Shown: positions 13,401 to 28,400 of the stretch, piece after piece
Numbering within the stretch: position 1 is the first letter of the stretch
Layout: every line of letters begins with the position of its first letter
Assembly (NCBI GenBank): GCA_013396635.1
Contig: WBMW01003969.1
Location: 765,426 to 829,425 of the forward strand
From: Penelope pileata
Lineage: Eukaryota; Chordata; Aves; Galliformes; Cracidae
Reading direction: 5' to 3'
DNA length: 64,000 nucleotides
Made by a program: the position numbers and the translations under genes
Notes under the pieces: model-generated
Database searches by the model: none
What the model was told of the DNA's origin: nothing
The model's input: the letters and a program-made list of their open reading frames with translations, nothing else

Positions 13401-16400
13401 CTTTTGTTCTTTTCTCACACTAACACACAGTTAATTGTCTTGCTGACATGTCTGGGACATACTCAGGTATAAATCTAATGCTCAGCTGACTAAACATGGT
13501 CCTTGATTTGCAGTGATTTTAGCTGAGGAGACAATGCTTCTTACAAAAGTGGAAAACGTGAGGGAGGCTAAAATGTGGAGCTCTACACACAAACAGAAAA
13601 GACAAAGCTATTTCTTCAGACTTCTTAAGGGATGCTAAGTTTAGGTGCTTGTTTGCTTCTCTGTCAACAATAATTAGATTTCAAATTAAGTTCTGAAAAG
13701 CAACTACAGCTGAAGTTAGAGAAACAAAGCAATAATTTTCTCCTCTTAGTTGTTCAGACTTCTCCAGCAATGCAGGCATTCCCATCCTGTGTTGAGATGT
13801 ATGTAAGGTAGCATTTCAATATTATCTCTGATTATTTTCTTGCCCCTAGACTTTGTATCTGTTGCAGAAGAAAAGCTTTTCCAAGGTGTTACGTGTGTGG
13901 GTAAGTTTTCAGAAGTATAAAAGCCAATCCTCTTTGACTATTCAAACCCAATTATATTTAAAAAGCAGATTATGTCCATCAGAAAATACCCACTGAATAT
14001 TTTGTGTAAAGGTGGTGGTTAGTAAAACACATGCAAACAAAGATCAATGTGGATGCCTACTCTGCTCTGTTCAAACAAATTGTGCTTCATCTTGTTTTTC
14101 TTGCCTATTGAACATCCTGAAAGGAACTGGTTCTAGTGCAGATTTTCATCAAAGATGCTAATTGCTGATAGATTCCATGTCACATATTAGGCTAATTAAA
14201 GCATCTTGTTTACATAAGGAGAAATACCATTAAAATTCTGTAGACCTCCTCAGACTATCTTTACTGTTCCTGCACAAATAAATAGAAGAAGTGCTTGCTG
14301 TAGTGCCAGGGAAAATGCAGATCATGTAAAGGTAATCATTGTCATTACTGAGGTATTATTTCTTGCTGGAACTCAAGCTGCTGAGAAAGTCAGCAGCACT
14401 TCTCTTTTCCAGTGATTATTTTTTGTGTGCTTGTATTTCACACCATTCAGAGAAAAATAATTAATGTTGATGTAAAAACGATAACAATGGAATAAATTAG
14501 CAATCATCCTTGTCTTGTTTAGCACCTTTAAAATGATTGAATTTCAGAAGCAGACATGGAGATTTATATAGAGGTGAACAGTTCAGGTTGACACACGTGT
14601 ATGAGCTCAAGTGTAGCTCTTTTTTACACATCTGCATTTCTTTCAAAATATGACAGCATATTATTAGGTGAGAACATCTTCCTAGTCTCTTATGTCCATC
14701 TCCTGGACTGCTGTCATGAGGTGTCGTTTAGAGGCATCACTTTCTCTCCTTAGGTTCTGGAAGGAGCCTTGAAGGGTGATTTAGACTGTTGAGTTTTAGA
14801 TAGTTAAAGAATTATAAGAATAATCCCATGTTAAGTGAGAGTTATATTTGTCCTCTGTAATACTCAGGAGGTCACAAAAGGGGTTGTACTGTAACTCTGC
14901 ACAGTTTTAGAGCAGGGCAGCCTATGTCCAGAGTTTCTAGTCTCCTTTTATGCTATAAACATGTTGCAGTCTTGGATATTAGCTGCCTTATTTGACAGGA
15001 AGCTGCTTCGTAACCCCTTTTAAATCCTTTTTGGGAAGGATTTTGCATGTGGTCTATCCATTGTAGGTCTGGGAAATCTGCTGTTCTTTGTCATGAAGGA
15101 GAATATTTGGCAAGAAGAAGCAAGGCAAATAACTGGAGATGTTCTGAAGGCTCAGTTATTTCAGCTGAAGAGGAGGAGGACAGGAGTATGTCTGTGGGTA
15201 TGAAAGCACCTTCCATAGCAAAGGCGAGTGAAATTAAAAAAAGATAACTGTGTAGGCAATAAAAATGTAAGGAGTTGAAAAGCTGTTTATATTTTATTTT
15301 AATTAGTATGTTACTATAGACTTTCTTATTAGTATTAAGGATTTCATGAATGAAAATAATTTAGATTTTTTTAATGTAGTTCTTTGACCTTGTGCATTAA
15401 CAACTGTGATTTCCAGGATATAGTAAATGTACAACTACGCTATAGACATCAAAGTCATACTGCATCACACCTCTTGTCTTCCGTAAGGTTTCAATGACTC
15501 ACTATTATTAAAAGTGTTTGTCATTTCTTATGTTGAATATGGAGTGATATTTTCTGCTATTTTTTTTCCTCATTTTCGATGTTTTGGCAGATTCAGAGAA
15601 TGATTTAAGTTCGAAGGGGCCCCTGGTTCAACTAGTTGATTAAAGCAGGGACAACTTCAAAGTTAGATCAGGTTGTGCAGTTGCATTTAGACTTTGAATA
15701 TCTGCAGAGCTGTGGGTGACTGCTGCCCTATGCTGTGGTACCCTTGGTGGACTTGCTGAGGGTGCGCCCTGGGCCCTTACCCAGGGGTTAATGAAGATGT
15801 CCAACAGCCCTGCCACCAACGGGAACACAATGAGGGACATCGCTCCTACCTGGATTCCCACCCACTGACCCCTACTCTGTGGTCCCAGCTGCCCAGCTGC
15901 TTTGCATCAATCTTGTATTCTGCTCGCACCATGCCTTTTGCTCCAATGCATCTACAAAAACGTTGTGACAAGACAATAGTAGAACCCTAGTTAGATGCCA
16001 GGTAGTTGATCTGAAGTGCTCAAACATGCAGTGGCTGTTGGCAGTTTATCTTGTCTCCTAACTACATGCTTCTGATAATAGTAACCACAGACTTGGGGAG
16101 AGAGGCCAGGATACTACATTGCAGCTCCAAGCCAGATACCGCATACTGGCAGATATTCCACCAATTGCATCTGGCTGCAGCCTAGCATGGTAGTTCTTTC
16201 CCTCTCATATGACCCTCTGCCAGTCTGTTGGTTACACCATTCCCAGGTTTTATCCACCTCTGGTACTCCAGCTTGTGACCCAACATGGTGCTACATCAGT
16301 CTCAGATAAGAAACTACCATGCTTTCACTGTCGTCATTGGCAGAAAGAAATGCCAAACATTTATTACAAAGGAGGAAAATACAGGAAAGAGAGACTTTGA

Positions 16401-19400
16401 TTTCCATTTGGAAAGCTTGCTTGGCAACCATAATGATTTCTGTTTGCTTCTGAAAGCTTTCATTCTACAGATACAGACGGGAGATACATACATATGTGTG
16501 TATGTATCTGAGTATGTATGTACAGATATACACAAGCACCAGCACAGTTTATTTTCAATACTGTAATGTTTTAAAGTTTGAACTGTTTATTTGAATGAGA
16601 GACTGAAGCCATCAATTCATTTTAAATCCTCCATCTTGTTCAATGGAATTCTTTAGGGGTGTAGTCCTTTAAGATCTGTGCTTAGAAACAGCACACAGAA
16701 TTAAGTGCATAGCAGGGCTTTTTTTTTTTTTTTTGTCAGTTCGTTTTCTCATGCTGTTTATGTAATGAAAGCATTACTGTCACATAGCTGACAACAGAAG
16801 TAAACTTTATGATCCATGAAATGTGTTTGTGGAACAGTAGGGAAATATTGATTATTTTCCCTAGCAAGCATGAAAAGAGTCTTGGTAGGGAATCTTGGAT
16901 AAATGCTCATGTGTGCATGGATGAGAAGGTGAGGTGGGATGTGCCCAGAAAGAAAGACAGGCAGTTTCTAATCCTCTGTTTGAAGAATTAAATAGATGAG
17001 TATCCCAGCTGGACATATACAGTCTTCCAGACACAACAGGTAGAACTTCACCACACGAAGGTTTGTGATTCGATTGTAACGCATTTCTGACAAACAGCAC
17101 GCATGTCTTAGAAAACAGTGCAGTCACTGTAATGTGAAAGAGATTTGTAAAAACACTGAGAGACTTTGGTGTTAAAAGGAGTTCCTTGTAAAAGCACACT
17201 AACTGCATCTAGAATTTCCCTGGGAAGCCACAGTATTCCTCTGTGTAGCCATATAAAGCTGGGAGGGGAGAAAGGGTTTTGATCGTATAATTAATTAAAC
17301 CTCGTTCTGTTTAATGGGATGAAGGAGAAATAGAGCAGCTATGTAAACAAATCTCTTTAAGAGCAGCTAAAACATGGGTAGAGAAGAGCATTTGTATTAC
17401 ACCTGCTTGAATGGGAGTGAGTCAATTGTTAGGGTGGCTGTATCAGCTCTGAGTGGGGAGAAAACACATCGGCACTGTACTCTGTACAGAGAGATGCACC
17501 CCTGCTAGAAGGGAATCGGTAACTGTGTGGTAATGGTTACTGGGATGCAAACGGGGGTCCTCAGATGTTAAGGGGGCTTAAAAGAGCACAGGTAATACAA
17601 CTAACCCCACATTGAGATTAAAAGTACTATTTTAGATTGCCTTCTGTTTCTTGTCTTAGAAAATGTGAGTATATGAATTTGATGTATGTGTTACACATAT
17701 ATCAAATTCGTTTTCTGATTGCAGTGTAACAGTGACTCCAGTTTTAAAGTCTGTGTGCACGGGAACTGCTTGGTACAGGTTGATTTCATTCAATTGGTTG
17801 GTCATTCTAGTAAATATTTGCTCATAAAGCAATTTGAAGTCATTTTCTGGCTGTTTTAGATCTGGTTTGTAGCTGACATTAGTTTCTGAGAGAAGGAAGA
17901 ATACAATAATCAGGTAACCCTTTTCAATAACCTTGTTTTGTGCTTCATAATGGCTAGTGATTGGATTTCCACCGTTCTTTCATATAGGAAAAATCATCTT
18001 TGCTCTGTATAGCATTTTTCACAGAAACTGTAACTGTATCTTCAAATTCTTTAAGCAGGTTAAAAGAAAAGACAGGATACGTTACAGAAAGATTAGTGGA
18101 AAGTGGATTGGTAAAAATTACGGTTTTGTTCAAGAAAGCATTTCTGGAGGGTGAAACCATTTGAGAGATGTAGACCAGGGAACTGAGTTAACCATACAAA
18201 AATTTTATTTGGACAACACAATGTTAAGGCAAAATGTTTCCATTACACTTTTCTAGATGGCTGGCGTTGCAAAAGAATTAAGTTGCTCTTCTCAAAAATA
18301 GTGAGTGGCACAGGCATTGCTGGCTGAGAGGGGAAAAGGAGAATGGGAGAGATGCTGTGTGCACGGATGGCTGGGAAAGCCTTGTGAGGAAGCTTAACAA
18401 CAATAATATTAAGGGGCAGGTTTGAACGGTGGGCTTTCATGTCCACAAGAGAAATGAGAAGCAGCCCAAACACGCTGTCATGAGATACATTGCTCCATGC
18501 AGCTGGGCTGCGTGAGCCACCTCCTGCCATGGGACCCAGCACACCCATCGCACAATGCTGGGCGTGTTGTCAATACGGTCAGATGCTGATTTCTCCTGTC
18601 CCCATAACTGTCACAGCAAATGTCACAAGTTCCCAATAACTCAAGGAGTTTGTTTACCTGACCAGTAGAGGAACTGTCCCTGTCCTCAAGATGTGTGCCT
18701 AGAGGAGCTGGAATAGGCAGACTCAGATGCCTGTGCTCCCTTTCTTCTGTTACTCAACTGTGCTACACAGACTCTCGTGGGCTGGGGGAGAGCTGGGAGC
18801 ATTAAGTCACCCTGCTGCACATTTCCTGACCTTGGGCACTCCTGCAGTCCCTTGCCGTTGTGACTTGAGTAACGAATGAATGATCTGCACGAGCTGAGCA
18901 ACAGGACCACTGGAGAAGATGAAGAAAAAGCAATATGCATTAATTGTGCCTGCATATGGTACGAATTAACTGTGCTGATGAAATTCTGATCATGTCCAGA
19001 ATTCTGCCTTTTACCATTCTGTCCTTCAGGATGTGGGGCAAGAAAAAAAGGAAATTTCTGAATGGAAGTGCTGCCTTCATTTTGAAAATGGATTTTGATC
19101 TTGTTTTTTTTTCTCCTTGGCATAATAATTGATACCTCTAATGCGGTTTCTGTATTCTGTACCAACATTTGTTTATCTAATTAGTTCTACCCTTTTATGC
19201 ATGTGAGTTTGCTTACATTTCTCATGGGACCTTTCCCTTGCCTGTGTTCCACCGACTGGCCTTTTCATGTTGCTGCTTTTCCTAATTATCTCTGACACAA
19301 TACTGGAAAACAGCAAACTTCTTCACAGACGGGAAAACAAAAGTCTCCTTGACCACAAACAGCACAATAGATGCAGTCCTTACCATTTATTCATTATGGC

Positions 19401-22400
19401 TAAAACCTACCTCTTGCTTTGATAATCCCTAGGAGTGCAAATTACATAAAAGAGGTGAGACAACCAAATAGCTTCTGCCACCACTTTACTTTTTTCCCCT
19501 TTGGGCGCGTGGTCCCACCCTCTCATTTGCGCTGCGTATAGTGCTTTTCTCCCCTTATAGTAACCTGATTTAACTCATTTTGGGGAACATTTTCCTGCCT
19601 AGAGAGTGAATTGCACTGGCTTTCTGTGTATTCAGGCAAGCACCAAAGCTAGTGTGAAATGATGCATCCCTTTGAGAGAGGCAACAGGAGAGAGGGCTGG
19701 GAAGCACGGGACCAGCTTAGGGGTGGGAGAGCAACACACCATTTCAGATGGCAGTGAGCAGCAACATAGGCTCAGCTCTGTACCTTGAGATGGAATTAAC
19801 AGAGAAGAACATCTGAGTCAAGGATCTGTGTTGTTGCTGATAATCATCAATAACACGTTACTGGGCTTAATGAATTCAACAGCACTTATGGGGAAAGGCT
19901 GTAGGTTTCTAACTTGGCCCCTTGATCTAAAGTCACAAGACTTGATCCAAACATTTGACTGCATCATGCTTGTAGCATCTGTCTGAAGGCCTTCAAGGAT
20001 GTCTGCCCCACCTTGCTGCTAATACAGGTGTCTGCTGTAGGCATTGGCTGCATTATTAGGTGTCTTACTTTCGGCAGCAAGTCGTGTTCATGAATGTGGT
20101 CCCAGCCCCAGCCCTTGTCTTCGTGAGCTGTACCAGTGCTGATGCTTTTAAAACAGAGACATTTAGTGTTTTCTTTTTTTCCACTCCCTCGTCTGGAAGT
20201 CAGTCTAGGAAATAGTTCTTCAGCTAATGTTTGGGCAGTTGAAAACTCTGTCATCATTAGGAATCCTTGTCATCATAACTAGTACTAGGACTGAAATTGG
20301 CATTAGTGCACAACGAACATGATGATCCTGTCTCCTGTGGTGTGACAGCCGTCTAGCAGAGCCTCAATTACAGTGGTGCTATTACTGAAGAACCAACCTT
20401 TGGAAAGAATAGGTTGGCAGGCCATAAATTGTAAAGCACATCACTTCCTGTAGTGAGAAACTGAATTGGCCCTGTTATGAAAAGCAATGCAGGAGGCTTG
20501 CCTGAGCTTAACTTTCATCAGCCTGAGCTCAGCTTTGTTTAACAGAAGCAAAATTTGTTTCCCAAGGGCAAGGGAAAAAAGTGGCCGTTGTGGGAGGGGA
20601 TGAGCCACACAGAAGAGGGTTTTCCAAATTAGTGAAAATTAACTCACAGTCTGGAGTACCTTTATAGCCTCCCACCTGACAACACAGGCAGCGTTTAGTT
20701 GATAGCAGCATCTCAAATGCAATGCAGTGAGTGTTCTTGTCTTAGCTTCGCGAGTTGTTAATCTACAGCCCTGTTTAGGTGCCATAACAGATGTAGTTCC
20801 TGGCTGAGAATGTGCCAGGTGTGAAAAGTCATTGTTCTGCATCTGTGGCATAGTTTTTGTAAATATTTTTTCTTACAACTTCATCCTCAGCATACAGAAA
20901 AACTACAGCAAATTTATTTAAGCCTCAACTAAGTTCTGAGCTTGGAGACATGGGGAAATTGAATCAGTAGAAAGATCCACAGAGCTTTTTATTTTGGGGA
21001 ATGTAGTGTTAGGGACAGCCTACAACAAACTGGCCTGTGTATTTCTTCTCCATGTTTGAACTTGCATGGGGATAAAGAGAGCTTAATAAACCTGTGGCAT
21101 AATATTTACATAGCCTTTTGCAAAGCTCTCATTTTTCAGAGCAAAAGGCATTGGATAACAGTGTTTCTCAATTTACATTGATGAGGGTAATTGTGATTCT
21201 TCCTCTGTCTGGAAAAAGTCCCAGAGAGACTTGATGAAGAGCAGAATGCTTGGAGACTTTGAAGGCTGTGCAATGCAAAACCATTTAGGATGAACAAAAG
21301 GAGTCTGTTAGATATTATGCAACTTACATTTGCTACCAAGGTGATTTAGGAAACAAAAATCCATACATTTTCTAACGTTTCAGATCTACTTAGTCTAAAT
21401 TGAGAGGATGAGGCAGCTCAGAAAGCATCTGGTGCTAGAAGTGATTGCCATTATCTGAACAGTTGTGCCTTTTGTCTGAAAGCACGAAGGCTAACAGAGC
21501 CATGAGGAAGCCAGGTATGTGCCAGAGCTGTGACCTGGGACCTAGTGAACCTCACAGAAATGTTTCACAGGAATATGGAAAACAGCAGGTGAGGTTCTAG
21601 CCTCTAGATTCAGCTGGGGACTGATGTGATTTCCTGTGTCTGCTGGACCAATGCTGGGTGAATGTCTCATCATGTCACATAGGGGACAGCACGTGTGTGT
21701 GATTCAGCACACAAAAGTGCCCGAGTCCTTGGAGTGTCTGGGTTAAGATTCCGTCAGATTCCAGCCAGGGACTGTCCCTGGCACCATTTCTTCACCAGGC
21801 TCACTGGCACCACTGCCGCAAATGCAGTGCAAGCATTGATGCTGTGTGTCTGCTGAAGGAACTTTTGCAGGTGATTTTTTGGCAATAAAACACCTATCTC
21901 TCTTCTCAAAGAAGGTGGCACATGAGAATTTAGCCTTTCACTAGTTTCGCATTTTTGAGTATTTTCCTATTTTTGTGACATGACTGAAGGTAGCAGCTCT
22001 TTGTTTAATAGTGTATGCAAAAGTCCCTCATTCTGAGGGTTATTTTAATCTCCCTTTTACTGAAACACCTCTGCTAAGCAACTGGCTTTTGGTTTTGATT
22101 GTTAGACCCACACTATACAATTTTCACTGTTTAGTAGCTGATTTCATGTTTTCCTTGTAAGTAACCATATTATTGAATTCTGTACCAGGACCAACAGCAA
22201 ACATGTTCCAGTAATGACAGCTGGAGAGAAGCCTGGCTATATAGCGATGTAACAGCGGGAGCAAAACTGTTTCTTGAATAACTGTTAGAATGGGTTGTTA
22301 TGAATAATGAATAGTTTCCTGACAAAACATACTGATGTTAAAAATAGAGATGTAATGACGTGATGAATCAGTATTTATTCTTTTAAAAGTGCTATTTTAT

Positions 22401-25400
22401 CTATCAACAAAATTCTCTGTATATAAATGAACTGTGCTGCTTTTCTTTCCTGACACAGATAGGCTGAGATAGACTCACAGCTCCAGCAATCACCCACCAC
22501 TCAGGAAAATTAGCTTTTGAATTTACAACAGCTCTTCATTTGGCTGTCTTGGCTGCAATTTTTAGAAGAAATTCATTTTGTACTCTGTTTATGTTTCTTG
22601 CATTCTCAATAAGCAACAGAAGACTTGAGAAAGAATATAAATCTATAATTTTATCTCAAGGAATTTTTTGTGTTGTAGATGTGTAATTACTTCTTTTATC
22701 TTCCTGAAACATATGTAAGTCAACTGAAGTCAGAAAAACCCCAGCTGAGCTAATGGCACATTCTGCCACTTCTGCATTGTAAGAAGTATTTCTTCTGTCA
22801 ATAACTGTCTCTTAATTCCAAAGAGACCACACACTGAAGTAGTTGGTGGCAGGCGTGGATGAGAATCTGGCTGACAACCTCTGACTTCCCTGCAGCTCCT
22901 TGAATGGGGAAATGCTCACCAACATGACCAAAGAGTGCAAAGTCAACTCGGTAGCTCCTGTACATGGTACAATTTACCACGCACTTTTGTATATGGTCTG
23001 CTATAGCTATATGGTGAAACTGAAAGGCCAGCATACTCTTATTAGGTGATTAAAGCTATCTCAATGAGTATAAAGTGTTGGTTTGTGGGTGGTAAATCAT
23101 CAGTAAGTTACTCATGTGTGAAATGAAAAGCCACCTGGAGGTCAATTTCTGGTAAATTCATCCTGAGCTCAGGCAATCTGGGAACAGCTGACTAAGCCCG
23201 CTAATTACTTGATTGACTGCTATGACTTGAAAAACAAGATAGGAATATCAGACAATAATGACTTAATTTGGACTTTTAAGCACTGCTGCTTTTTCAAAGA
23301 GAGATCATGCTCTGTAGCAAATACACCTGCCTCAGAGCAGCCCAGCCCACAGGTCTGCAGTGGTAATACTCTCTGCCAGAAGCCCACAGCCTTATTGATC
23401 TTATGAGTTTCATGCCGAGATCTTTAGATAGCCAGATGCAAGACACGCCCTGCCATGCTGAAGAGCCAAGGGATAGCAGAGGTGATAGCGGCAATAGTGG
23501 TTTCTCAGGGCTTCAGCCTTGGTACTGCAGGATGGAGCTGGCTGCAGGCAGTGTGCAGCAGGTTCCCAAAATCAGCCAGTGCTATCAGCCTCAGGCACCT
23601 CTGCTTGGCCATCTCCTCCTCATACTGAGGATTCAGATCACACAGCAATGCCTGTGGCTGCCTGTGATTACAAACTATAATTTGAGAGCCATGAGCAAAC
23701 AGGAGAATAAAAAAAGTACATCAGAAAACATCTGGAAGCTGTGATTCTTTTTTGGCCTTCTGCTTTTAAGTTGTACTTTTTGCTGATTTACCGAGAACTC
23801 TTACCTCCAAACATTTGATATAACTTTGACCTGTATGTCTAATGCTATGGGCTTCTAAGGTTGTAATTTCTTGCTTGCCCAATATGCATTTTCCTGAGAA
23901 AGTCACCAGTGCCACGTCCCCTACTGACACTGTTGTATTGGTACTGTTCTTAGTGTAATGTAAGCAAAAGAGTCTGTTTTTTTGACAAGACTTTGTGATA
24001 TCTTACCTGTTTTAGGCCTGTAAAAACAGTACTTAGGTAATGCAGATATGGGTTTTGTGCATGGACTAGAGCCATGCTAAGGACAGCAGTATCTGTGGCT
24101 GCTAAGTTCTTCCAAGCCCTGTGCTCTCACCTGCACTGAATTATGGACTGAGAGCGTGAAAGTTTTAATGGGGGAACACCTGACAGATGCTGACAAGACA
24201 CAAACCTATTGGCTGTTGGTAAAGGAGAGGCCAAATGTTATGCCATCCGAAGTCCTGTTGATAAAGAATTAAGAATACTTAATGAACAAAGCTGGCTGGC
24301 AGTGTGGTGTTTGTGCTGTAGCTGTGGCATGGGCTAAGCTCTGCTGTGCCCGCTCTGAAATGAGGGGCAGGCTGAGAGGCTCAGCCCTTACAGAGGTGCC
24401 AGTTCCAGGAGTTTGGGTTGTGGATCAAAACCAGTTCTGGTTTTGTTGTGGCACAAGGTGTTGTAGGCTGTGTGGGATGAAAAAAAGCTTTCTGAGAGTT
24501 CATGGGCCAGGTATGAGCTTATTACAATGCATCTATCAGTAGGTGTGAATTGCTGCTGCTGTAGAGACTGATGTGACTGCAGGAACATGGCTTTTTGCCA
24601 CGCTTCCTGCAGACACTGCTGCTGTTTTATTACATAAGTTCATTTAGAAGAAATCACTGCTGAATTTATTAACTCGTTCAGATGACTTAATTTTCTTAAG
24701 AAAGATTTAAACTTTTCTAGAAGGTTTGATGGTATGTCAACTCAGCATCTGCTTTTTTTTCTACTAGGAGACTGGCAGCCTGCTGCATTGATGTGAAGTG
24801 AGTTACAGCAGGGGAGAATGTCATTTAAAAAAAACTAGAAAAAATAGTACAATTGTTCTATTTAAAGAATTATACTGAAAACATTACTCATTCTGTTTTT
24901 TCTCTTCTCAGTTAGTAGCCTCCATCGTGTTTATCAGCTTTGGCGTGGTAGCAGCGTTCTGTTGTGCAATAGTTGACGGAGTGTTTGCAGCACGACATAT
25001 AGTAAGTACAGTGATTTTCTGTCACCTTCATTTTTGATTCGTTATGTCATTTCCAGCAGGAAAGTGTTTTCTTCCGGTTTATGTCTAGCAGCATATTATT
25101 TTTTGATAATTCCCTTTGCTGGAGAAATATTTTTGGCAAAAAGTCAATAGGAAATCCCATCATGCCACTATCTAGAGATGGTGCCAACTGCTTGTTCATT
25201 TCTCAAGGAGCTCCAAATACTGAGTTGATGTAAAATGATGTAATGACAGCTGTGATAAAATGCATACCTGCTTACAAAAGGGAAGACACTTCACCCACCA
25301 CCAGTTTCTATTTCCTTTTGCACACAGTATCGGTGAGCGTGGTCAGAATTTGGAATGCACCAAATGGTGATTACCACCAGAAGTTCCCTTGGGATCTTTA

Positions 25401-28400
25401 GTAGTGAAGTGGATTGTGGCAAAACAAAGGCAACATTCTGTTGAAGTACAGACAGCAGAGGAAATGGAAGGTTTTGGTTAGAAGTAGCTTGAAGTGGTGC
25501 CTACTGAGTTATAAACAACCCAGACTTCACCATTTGCCTGCCTTCAAAGGGTGGGTCCTTTACCCAGAGTGACTGGTATTTCCAGTGTGTCTTCCAGACC
25601 CAGTCCTTCTTCCCCCAAACCTATTGCCATCTTTGCCTCAGAATGACATTTGTAGACATTTGCAGAACTGCAGTAGTGTTACTAGTAGTTCATTAGTGTC
25701 TATGAGTACGTGGGAGTCTTTCTCATCACAGACTTAGAACAAACAATTTTTATGCTCACAGAGTTTGAATTAAAATATTAAACAGAAAGAATCAATTGAT
25801 GGACAAGACAGATTGGACTGGGAGATCATTTGAATATGGCAGTATACATGTTAGATATTTGGTTTTTGCTGTTCTGTCTTTTGCAATAGAACACCTAAAA
25901 TCAGTCTGAAACCAAGCTTTTAGTTGAACTTTGATTTCCCAGAACCTCAGGAAATAATTAGTTACTTTTCAACAGGCTCTAGGACTCAGATGTACTGTGC
26001 TGCATAATTCAGCAAATATGATGGTATATGATCCCCTCACTGCCATAACATGCCATTTCTGCTTATGTTCATGTAAGGGTAGCATAACACCACTGGCATC
26101 AATAGAACTATACATAATTTTCTGTTAGCAAATGCATCAGATTAATTAGGCTATGGTGTAAACCAATTTCTTTTTTACTATTACTGAAGGAGATTTTAAA
26201 CTAAACGTAGGCTTCAAAACTTCACGTGCATTGCATAAGGAAGGGGACATCCATTGGTATAAACAGCTGGGTTGTGCAGCGTGAGCATGAATAAACACTG
26301 TAATCATGTTTTGTGCTAAACAGATCCTGTCAGATGCTGACATGGCCTGTTTTTACTTGGGTTTGCACGGCTGTTGCACTGGATGACACCTGGTATAACT
26401 TTGTCTCTGATGAGGATGGATAAACCCTGGGAGTCTTTCCATGGGAGATACTTACGAGGAGGGGAGCAGATTCCTATGCAGATTTCCTGCTGATAAAAAT
26501 CAAGTTGTTGTGCCCCAGAAAACCATTGTGATTTATTCAAATTTTGGCCCCGACTCCTGATTTCTCAGGAATCAGTCTTATTTTTGTCCTGCTTTGATGT
26601 GATCATTAGAAGGTGTTTGGATTGTGATTGTACAGGAAGAGAAACTTCAACAACTTGGTGTTTTTGAAAGAGACCTCTGAATCTTGTGCTTCCTTAACAT
26701 GATATGTGATCCTATTCAGTACCACTTTGCCACTTTTTAGAGACTTGTTTGGTTTTACTTGCATTTCCACCAAGTTTTATTGTGTGCTAGCTTTTTAATC
26801 TTCCCTGATTCCTTTGCTGGGTTTTCAGGAAAACAATGCCATTCTGGGCATAAGCATTATAAGATTTGTAGTCATCCTTGTGTATAGGATAGCGCATGAT
26901 CTACACTGAGAGCAGGGGGAAAACTGTGTTAACAGCTCTGCTCGCCATCGGCCTGACAGCTGGGGTGGTGCAGGGAGCCCCATGATCTCCCTGCAGTGTG
27001 CTGCCAGCTCGCTGACACTGCAGCTGCTCTGCCCTTATCGCCATGATGCAATTATCAGCCACAACTCCATGCTGCTGAGGTTACACATGTCGTCACCTTC
27101 TGGGAGGCGACTCCTTGTGCTGGAGGCCAGTGAATCTCAAACAGTGGACATCAGCCCTTTGTCAGTTTTCACTCTTTCAGCTTTGCATTCCTTTCACAGA
27201 TGTTACTTAGCTATTCTAGAAATAGCGTTGCTTCCTAACTAAATGAAACAGCAGTATCATATTTGAATATTATCATGCCCTTCTATCTGAAGAAACAGGA
27301 TCTCCAACGTAATACGTAGAGATTATATTTGCCTCCCTTATTGGAGCATCAATAGCTGCATGGCATCTCTTGCTGTTATGACTTGTTCTCGATGTGTCAT
27401 TGTGGACTGAAAGCAATTCAGTTCATTGCGCTGCTCTCCGGAGAGAATATGGGTAAGAGTTATCACAGGGCAGCACGAGGGCACAGAGTCATCACACTGG
27501 CCCAACAAGACGGCATCTTGTGGCCCTGGGTGCAGTTCTGCATCTGATTAAGTCAGGGAGTGGGCATGATTGTATCATCTGTGCAGGGCTCAGGCTGGAA
27601 GGGGCTGCTCACACCCAGGCGTTCCTCAGTGTGCTGGAGATGTACAGTACAGTCCAATGACATGGAGCTGATGCAGTCATGGCATGACATGCTTCACATA
27701 AATCCATTTCCATCTGTGTACATATGATCTGAGTTTTGCTTATCACATCTATCTCTGCCGGTCTTCACATTTTATGGCACAAAGAAATAATTAGTAGTAT
27801 CATTTAGCTGGAAAATGAATTTGTCAACACTCATTTCATCTTGTTCTACTCCTCTGTCTAATAAGAAGCTTAATAGAATCACATGAAACAAAGGTGTACA
27901 TCACCTCATTTTTCTGACTAACAGACCAGAAGAAATCTGTAAGAATGTTAGTGTAGGTACACCCCCAATTTGATTTTCGGGAAGATATGTCATGCAGGCT
28001 ACTGTGTCACTGCTGCTGCATTGCCTTTCCTCCACTTCATGGCTCATTTCTGCCAGGAAGAGCACTACCAGTGTGTTAAGTTTGTTCTGCCACAGCCTGG
28101 TACCAGCAGTTTTCAGACCCGTGTTGTACTGTTGCTACTTTGGCCACTGCCTTTGGGGTAGCTGCTGGAGAATGGGAATAAAGTGTCCTCCATTCAAGGA
28201 AAGGACAAACTGCTGGCTTGTCAGAGAAAGTACCTGGGCCTACATTAAAACCAAAAAGTACTCACAAGGAGGAGTTGTGCAGTGTTTGCTTTTCTGTCTC
28301 TAGTATCAGGGTGCTGACACCAAGGCTCCAGGTCTCTTTCTTCCTAGAGAGAAGTGCTAGCTGAAGCCAGGCTGGCTTCAGCCGTCAGCGAATACATATC

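Larger units (their letters stand above)
8952..24911 (+). other. TMEM255B: TMEM255B intron 3
   Basis: This is a 16-kb GT-AG intron. It contains a CR1 3' tip at 9115, a poly(A) tract at 9283, an internally deleted CR1 at 10640-11796, a decayed CR1 at 15590, a TATG-rich stretch near 16483 and a palindrome at 17675. The segments between about 11.8-15.5 kb, 16.6-17.6 kb and 17.8-24.9 kb look unique, with no gene I can support. Confidence 0.85.

Noticed and set aside
17675..17709. Palindrome as a microRNA precursor
   Set aside because: The arms are too short (17 bases) and the loop is one base, which does not fit a precursor hairpin.
18686..19168. 160-codon minus-strand frame
   Set aside because: No domain, no splice or promoter context and no codon bias. 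It is in the size range expected by chance in 64 kb.
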